Assembly: GCA_963969595.1 (NCBI GenBank)
Contig: OZ018412.1
Coordinates: forward strand, 3,908,501-3,972,500
Direction of reading: 5' to 3'
Length of the DNA stretch: 64,000 nt
Source: Neckera pumila
Lineage: Eukaryota > Streptophyta > Bryopsida > Hypnales > Neckeraceae
Each line of letters starts with the position of its first letter. The first letter of the stretch is position 1. The notes beneath the pieces were generated by a model. That model did no database searches. It saw only the letters and a program-made list of their open reading frames with translations, and was not told where the DNA came from. Below, piece after piece: positions 61,294 through 64,000 of this stretch. The position numbers and the translations under genes are program-made.

Positions 61294-61420
61294 GAGCCAG
61301 AAGTCTTTGTCATCGGAAATTGAAGTACCATTTGAATGCCGTGGTCTATTGAATCAAAAATTTGTAGAGTGAGGCAGGTGTTCATTAATTGTGAATCCAA
61401 GGAAGGAAAAATTGCCTTTA

Positions 61421-62358
61421 TGGAATCCCTAAAGCTTGTTAGTATATTACAATTCAAAATGATTGAAGACTAACATTTAAAGTAGGAGTACCAAAATAGA
61501 GAGAAATAAAACTTTGGACACATGTAACCATAGGGTCTTATCATATGTTATTTGTAGAATGTTTATTAAAAACGTTAAAAAATGTCAAACATGTGGATTG
61601 TAGAATAGTAGCTTTCTAATTCCAGAAATCCTTCCATGTGCTGTACAAGGAACATGGTAATTGATTTTAAAAAGGGTACATTCGCCATCCAGAATGTCTA
61701 TGTTGGTGATGCTTCTTCGTATTTGTTGTTGAAAGCAAGTTTGGAACATACTTAATAAAATTGATAGCACTTACAGTTGTATAACAAATTTAAAATAATA
61801 GTAGGTAGAAACTTTGAGGTAATGATTTAAAGTAATAAATAGTGAAGAATGTAGTTATGGAATAGAAAAATGCCAATTCCAAGTGCTTGTAATGATATAC
61901 TCCAAAACCTACATCCCATGATTTTTTTTTTTGGCAAAAATCTTGAAAACGGAGAAAATGAAGGGCTTAGAAAGAATTGTATAGTACTTCATCCATCAAT
62001 AAGTGCACATTTAAACAACTCTTTACTATCATCTCATTTATCAAAATGAAATGATTAAAGGCTTTCCACATACGTAGGAAATTGTGAAACCGACTATACT
62101 TTCTTTTTCTTTTTTAAATTGATTGTCTTTGATTTGCCTAGATCTATTACCGTGGTGATGGGAAAAAAGTAATGTATCTAACGCAAGTGACTTTGTAACC
62201 ATATAGTTCGTACTCTTTGAAATAGTGAACTTTTTTTTTCAAACTTCAGTCCCTCGTTTTTTTTTTACATTTAAATGGAATAATAGGATCTAACTTGCTG
62301 AGATTTCTCTAAAATTGCAATGTTCTCAAAAAATGCATCTTAGTCCATTAGGGATTAA
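61421..62358 (+). mobile_element. TTAA-type element, subfamily A, highly diverged
   Basis: The left end TGGAATCCCTAAAG and right end CATTAGGGATTAA are degenerate. The interior still shows GACACATGTAACCATAGGGTC, ATGCCAATTCCAAGTG and AAAATGCATCTTAGTCC in subfamily-A order. It lies 127 bp after another copy in the same orientation. Confidence 0.6.
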
Positions 62359-64000
62359 GGAGTGCTTCTAGAGGACAATGATTGTTAGAGATTACTACGT
62401 TCATATAGAGTATCTTTGCAAAGTGTTGTTTAACTTTTATAAAATCGACTAGAATTTTATTTGTGGTTAAGTTTAGTTTTGTTTGCTATTTGAATTTCAG
62501 TGCTTTCAAGGGTCATGTTTGTAAATAATTGGAAGGATAGTTTGTTTTATTTGGAAATCTTTGTTCTAACCTTATAAGAAGTATTAGTTCCATTAATTTA
62601 TCAAAGTGGAAGGGAGGGGATCACTGTTGTAAGAAGTTTTGGTATGACCATGTAGATTATAGAATATTTCGTCTTTTAATTTTCTTGAAGTAGACCAAAT
62701 GGTTTTTGGTTATGGTCTGGCAATGTCAATGTCCTCAAAAGTAGAAATTTTAATAGTTTTTCTTGAATACCATTTTGAATTCTATCAAAGCCTAAATGCA
62801 ATAGTAAGTCATTGAAAGCTATAAATGTAGTTTGTATTACAAAAAATTAAGTACTGGACTTATAACAAAAACATTCAAATTTTTTTTTTCAAATGAAAGT
62901 GTTGTAGTTGACATGGGAAGAATTGATTCATTCTATTTGGATTAATGACACAGAAGTAGCGGACAATCTTATTTTTTTAGACAATCATGCATCTTTTTGG
63001 AACTACAAGAAGTTCAATTAAGGCTTGGAATGAATTTTGCAAATATTTTTTAAAAGTGAAATTGCACAAGAATTTATTACACTACTAAAATTATGTCACT
63101 ATAGGATCATTGATATGAAATTTCTTATTGTACAATGAAATGAACCGGTTCTAACTTCTATGTATGAAGTACTAATACTCAATTATATTAGGAGGAGTAC
63201 AAATGAAGTTTGATTTGCTGATAACTAATTTTAAAACTGTACATAAAGTTCTTCAACATCAAGTATGAAAAATTGAGTACATATTGTGCTAAAATATAAG
63301 TTCTAAAGATATTGAAGACAAAGCAACCATTTGGACAATTTCAATCAAAAACAAATGTCATTACATTTCATGTAAGTTAGTTGTAATTGTTTCCACAGGA
63401 TATTATAAATTTGTTATGCAGGCTAACTGATTACTCTTAGAAGTCATTTATTTCCCAAAGTGCAGTAGAACTAACAGATTTTATGAAAATGTACGTTTGT
63501 AATAGCATTGGCTAGCCACATTTTCATGCATCCTTGTCTTCTTCTTTTGCAATTGAAGGCAAAAGTGTCCTTGAAATGTTTATAATGTGAATTGCACTAG
63601 TTCTTAGAAACTCTTGGAGAGGATCATGAAATGTGGTGGACGTAAGTGAAATAGCAAAAATAATTCATGGGCAGAAGTTGTTCAGTCGTTCAATATATTG
63701 TAAGAAGTCATAAGGAATAACAATGATTATAGTTTAGCACTTGAAGAATATGAATCCTTGTTGGTTTGTAGGACCTCAATGTTTGTATTCACATCTAAGT
63801 AGAGGATATAGAGAGTATACAAGACGTTCATGTAGTTTGTCTAGCACCATATGAAAGAAGAGTCTGTACTACAAAAATATCACAAGAAATTGCTAGAACT
63901 TATCACCATCATGTTGCATTTCTTTAAATTATGTGTACAGTCTAGTGATTCTTATGAGAGGCCTATGGCATTTACAAATTAGCAATTTAGATATGTAGGC
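62359..64000. other. AT-rich spacer to the window end
   Basis: No gene, RNA or defined repeat recognised. A weak resemblance to subfamily B (GGACAATCTTATTTTTTTAG near 62961) suggests very old transposon remains. Confidence 0.5.

Overview
The window looks like nuclear DNA of a land plant. It carries two intronless L-type lectin receptor kinase genes, a plant-type Helitron, a CACTA element and many MITE-like repeats. The lectin kinases and the AT-rich spacers fit a non-seed plant (bryophyte, lycophyte or fern), but I cannot name the species from sequence alone. Only two genes are clearly intact. They are tandem paralogues on the minus strand, at 2072-4372 and 24800-27094. Almost everything else is transposon-derived or AT-rich spacer without a recognisable gene.

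Layout. 1-2.0 kb is spacer with small foldbacks, followed by LecRLK gene 1. 6.5-15 kb is packed with foldbacks and roughly 930-bp elements bounded by TTAA-CCCCTAAAG ... CTTTAGGGG-TTAA. 15.7-18.0 kb is a candidate GC-rich terminal-inverted-repeat element. 18.1-18.4 kb is a poly(A)-tailed retroposon end on the minus strand. 21.1-23.3 kb is an old tandem duplication; one copy holds a 701-bp CACTA element and the other preserves the empty site. 23.6-24.5 kb has two 331-bp MITEs with 4-bp target duplications, one of them inside an older palindrome. LecRLK gene 2 follows. 28.7-34.6 kb holds more TTAA elements, one carrying a nested MITE. 34.9-41.5 kb holds a foldback, two minisatellites and a Helitron whose Rep-helicase frame is complete apart from four in-frame stops. 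43-47.6 kb has two further TTAA elements and a foldback of about 610 bp. 48.8-53.2 kb, minus strand, is a long decayed reading frame that I do not recognise. 53.2-57.2 kb is AT-rich and featureless. 57.6-60.1 kb is more GC-balanced unique sequence with a strong hairpin. 60.4-62.4 kb has two more TTAA elements, and the rest is AT-rich.

How it fits together. The receptor kinases are the only likely functional products: an extracellular legume-lectin domain, one membrane span and a cytoplasmic RD kinase. The rest records repeated insertion and decay. Several insertions can be proved from within the window, because an uninterrupted copy of the target is also present. The two large coding transposon remnants show 22 premature stops in the order TGA > TAG > TAA. 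That order is what deamination of cytosines methylated in CG, CHG and CHH contexts would give, although any stop codon is formally compatible with a C-to-T change.
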